A stretch of DNA of 7,831 nt from an uncultured Collinsella sp. (GTDB taxonomy: Bacteria; Actinomycetota; Coriobacteriia; Coriobacteriales; Coriobacteriaceae), in assembly GCA_900552755.1 (NCBI GenBank), contig USAY01000092.1, forward strand, positions 1 through 7,831, written 5' to 3'. Position 1 is the first letter of the stretch. Each line of letters opens with the position of its first letter. The notes beneath the pieces are model-generated. The model ran no database searches, was not told where the DNA came from, and saw only the letters and a list, made by a program, of their open reading frames with translations. Below, in pieces: positions 6,574 through 7,831 of the stretch. Position numbers and translations under genes: made by a program.

Positions 6574-6766
6574 TGAATCTCGCCTTCTGACGTTTGCTTA
6601 AACTGCGACTCTTTGCGTTTGCATGCTCAATCGATTTATCAATCCAAACACTGAGGTGTTTATACCGTTCGCCGAGAAGATAAAAACCTGCAGCTCACGA
6701 CTTGATAAACGTAGGTAAAGTGTTTAGCAGTTTAACGCCCATGTGCAAGCGAAAGGAATCAGGCAG
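6574..6766 (+). other. AT-richer leader with nested inverted repeats before the transaldolase
   Basis: No gene is visible here. Three inverted repeats are nested within one another: TTAAACTGC (6598-6606) with GCAGTTTAA (6727-6735), TTTATCAA (6635-6642) with TTGATAAA (6702-6709), and AAACAC (6646-6651) with GTGTTT (6656-6661, 4-nt loop). In addition CGTTTGC (6591-6597) can pair with GCAAGCG (6745-6751), with one G-U pair; this touches the transaldolase ribosome site AAAGGA (6752-6757). TTGATA at 6702-6707 could be a -35 box, but no good -10 follows at 16-18 bp. This could be a structured mRNA leader, paired operator sites, or chance in AT-rich DNA. Confidence 0.35.
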
Positions 6767-7471
6767 ATGGCAATCAAGGTGTTCGCTGACGGTGCAAACC
6801 TCGAGGGCATGCTCGACATGTACGAGAACGGCAACGTTCAGGGTTTCACGACCAACCCGTCCCTTATGAAGAAGGGCGGCGTGACGGATTACCGCGCGTT
6901 TGCCAAAGAGGTCCTGACCCATATCACCGATGTGTCCGTCTCGTTTGAGGTCTTTGCCGACGACGTCGAGACCATGGAGGTCGAGGCCCGCGAGATCGCT
7001 ACCTGGGCCGAGAACGTCTACGTTAAGATCCCGTGCGTGACCACCAAGGGTGAATCCACCGCCGAGCTGGTCCGCAAGCTTTCGGCCGACGGCATCAAGG
7101 TCAACGTCACCACCATCTTTACGCCTACGCAGGTCGACGAGATGGTCGAGGCCGTTGACGCCGAGACGCCGTCCATTATTTCGCTCTTTGCCGGTCGCAT
7201 CGCCGACACCGGCGTCGATCCCATTCCGTTTATGACGGAGTCGGTCAAGAAGGCTGCCGCCAAGCCCAACTGCGAGGTCCTGTGGGCGTCCACACGCGAG
7301 CTCATCAACATTTACCAGGCAGAAGCCTGCGGTTGCCAGATTATCACGGTGCCCAACAGCATCCTGGCCAAGCGCAAGAACATCGGCCGCGATCCGTACG
7401 AGGTCTCGCTCGACACCGTCCGCGGCTTTGCCAAGGATATCGCCGCTTTGGGCTTCCATATTCTGCCGTAA
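6767..7471 (+). CDS. Transaldolase, short 'staph-type' (fructose-6-phosphate aldolase-like)
   Basis: This 234-residue cytoplasmic class I aldolase belongs to the transaldolase/FSA family. Transaldolases move a dihydroxyacetone unit between sugar phosphates in the non-oxidative pentose phosphate pathway. The sequence begins 'KVFADGANLEGMLDMY' and continues 'GFTTNPSLMKKGGVTDY', 'SFEVFADD', 'NVYVKIPCVTTKGES' with the predicted Schiff-base Lys87, 'VNVTTIFTPTQV', 'SLFAGRIADTGVDP' and 'WASTRELINIYQAEACGC'. This matches the subfamily I know as 'transaldolase, Staph type', and the length is typical. The ATG at 6767 has AAAGGA 9 nt upstream; an in-frame GTG at 6743 overlaps that region and is unlikely. 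Transaldolase versus simple aldolase activity cannot be settled from sequence. Its final 19 coding bases before the last A of the stop are duplicated downstream (7607-7625). Confidence 0.9.
   Translation: MAIKVFADGANLEGMLDMYENGNVQGFTTNPSLMKKGGVTDYRAFAKEVLTHITDVSVSFEVFADDVETMEVEAREIATWAENVYVKIPCVTTKGESTAELVRKLSADGIKVNVTTIFTPTQVDEMVEAVDAETPSIISLFAGRIADTGVDPIPFMTESVKKAAAKPNCEVLWASTRELINIYQAEACGCQIITVPNSILAKRKNIGRDPYEVSLDTVRGFAKDIAALGFHILP
7451..7469 (+). repeat. 19-bp direct repeat, copy 1 (end of transaldolase gene)
   Basis: GGCTTCCATATTCTGCCGT encodes the C-terminal GFHILP and the first base of the TAA stop. An identical copy lies 156 bp downstream. Confidence 0.9.
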
Positions 7472-7501
7472 CGCGAACACTGACTACGCCGCGGGCTGCT
7501 C

Positions 7502-7573
7502 GCCCCGGCCTTTCCTTTCCCTATCGTTCACGCGCTTCGCGAGGGTCGCGCTAGGCAAAGGAAAGGCCGGGGC
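7502..7573. repeat. Long palindrome with 17-bp perfect arms
   Basis: GCCCCGGCCTTTCCTTT at 7502-7518 is the exact reverse complement of 7557-7573. After one C/C mismatch, CCTA (7520-7523) pairs with TAGG (7552-7555). The 28-nt loop contains a small CGCG-CTT-CGCG hairpin (7531-7541). Neither flank has a T tract, so it does not look like a normal intrinsic terminator. It lies between the two 19-bp direct repeats and may be a REP- or MITE-like element. Confidence 0.85.
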
Positions 7574-7606
7574 TGCCGACACGAACTTGCCAGTAGGTTG
7601 GTGATT

Positions 7607-7625
7607 GGCTTCCATATTCTGCCGT
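7607..7625 (+). repeat. 19-bp direct repeat, copy 2 (non-coding)
   Basis: This is identical to 7451-7469 and in the same reading frame, but lacks the stop codon (followed by GGACAAAGG). It is the right boundary of the 137-bp segment holding the long palindrome. Confidence 0.9.
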
Positions 7626-7708
7626 GGACAAAGGTACCCCCGCCTGCGCCGTGCAAAATTGAGAATATTCAGCAAGGTAAAGGCTTTTACCAGCTGGTTG
7701 AAGCGCGG

Positions 7709-7763
7709 AACAGCCCCCGTTTTGGCTCTGATGACGCTAAAACGGGGGCTGTTTTTGCTTTTT
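7709..7763 (+). terminator. Rho-independent terminator, probably of the transaldolase transcript
   Basis: An 18-bp stem (7709-7726 with 7736-7753, one G-U pair, five consecutive G-C pairs) has a 9-nt loop and is followed by TTTGCTTTTT. This is textbook intrinsic terminator architecture. It lies 238 nt after the transaldolase stop with no gene between. Confidence 0.9.
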
Positions 7764-7799
7764 CGCCTCTGAGGGGGGTAGCGCGCAGAGATGTGGTGT

Positions 7800-7831
7800 A
7801 AGAGGCGGGGCATGCCCCGCCTCTTCTCTTT
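7800..7831 (+). terminator. Second terminator: 26-bp perfect palindrome at window edge
   Basis: Bases 7800-7825 are a perfect palindrome (arms AAGAGGCGGGGCA and its complement) followed by CTCTTT at the window end. The T tract may continue outside. The minus-strand side is followed by ACACCAC, so it suits plus-strand transcription better, or a convergent gene beyond the edge. Confidence 0.6.

Larger units (their letters stand above)
7472..7831. other. 360-bp gene-free region downstream of the transaldolase
   Basis: I see no convincing gene on either strand. From left to right the region holds the long palindrome, the second 19-bp repeat copy, a small hairpin (7671-7695: AGC/GCT outside, GGTAAA/TTTACC inside, with CAGC/GCTG closing), a strong terminator and a second palindromic terminator. 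The open frames crossing it run through the terminators and lack a ribosome site. Confidence 0.7.

Noticed and set aside
6646..6661. AAACAC/GTGTTT hairpin as terminator of the HAD gene
   Set aside because: Only 6 bp, AT-rich stem, no T tract after it.
6695..7480. 261-codon minus-strand frame opposite the transaldolase
   Set aside because: Shadow of a strongly recognised gene, with no family resemblance.
7598..7801. 67-codon plus-strand frame containing the second GFHILP copy
   Set aside because: It runs through the strong terminator at 7709-7763 and has no ribosome site. The repeated peptide is explained by the 19-bp duplication.

Overview
The window looks like chromosomal DNA from a high-GC Gram-positive gut actinobacterium. 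The best guess is the Coriobacteriia, Collinsella-like. This rests on GC-rich third codon positions, GTG and ATG starts with clear AGGAGG-type ribosome sites, and gene content. No 16S or tRNA is present, so the placement is an inference. All genes are compact and housekeeping-like. No transposase, integrase, CRISPR array, defence system, rRNA or tRNA is visible.

Left part (1-3005, plus strand): a potassium block. It opens with the last 96 codons of a Kup-family K+ uptake transporter. A 64-residue single-pass membrane protein of unknown function follows, then a very strong hairpin terminator. Next comes a KdpD-type sensor kinase that lacks the usual N-terminal KdpD/USP half, then its KdpE-type response regulator 4 nt downstream. 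No KdpFABC pump genes are in view, so this shortened two-component system sits beside Kup.

Middle (3100-5670, minus strand): one long gene for an RlmKL-type 23S rRNA methyltransferase of 856 aa. Its C-terminal RlmK half has intact motifs. The N-terminal RlmL half keeps the THUMP fold but has lost its recognisable catalytic motif IV and has an altered SAM-binding motif I. A large nested palindrome lies between the convergent kdpE and rlmKL ends. A 75-bp divergent promoter region separates rlmKL from a HAD-family phosphatase.

Right part (5746-7831, plus strand): a Cof-type HAD phosphatase, a 193-bp AT-richer leader with nested inverted repeats, and a short 'staph-type' transaldolase. After the transaldolase come about 360 bases without a gene. 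They hold a second copy of the last 19 bp of the transaldolase gene, 156 bp downstream of the first, with a long palindrome between the copies. Then come a small hairpin, a textbook rho-independent terminator and a second, perfectly palindromic terminator at the window edge.

I see no clearly new multi-gene system. The observations most worth checking are the apparently dead RlmL domain, the 19-bp duplication around a palindrome at the transaldolase 3' end, and the pairing of Kup with a KdpD that lacks its usual sensor half.
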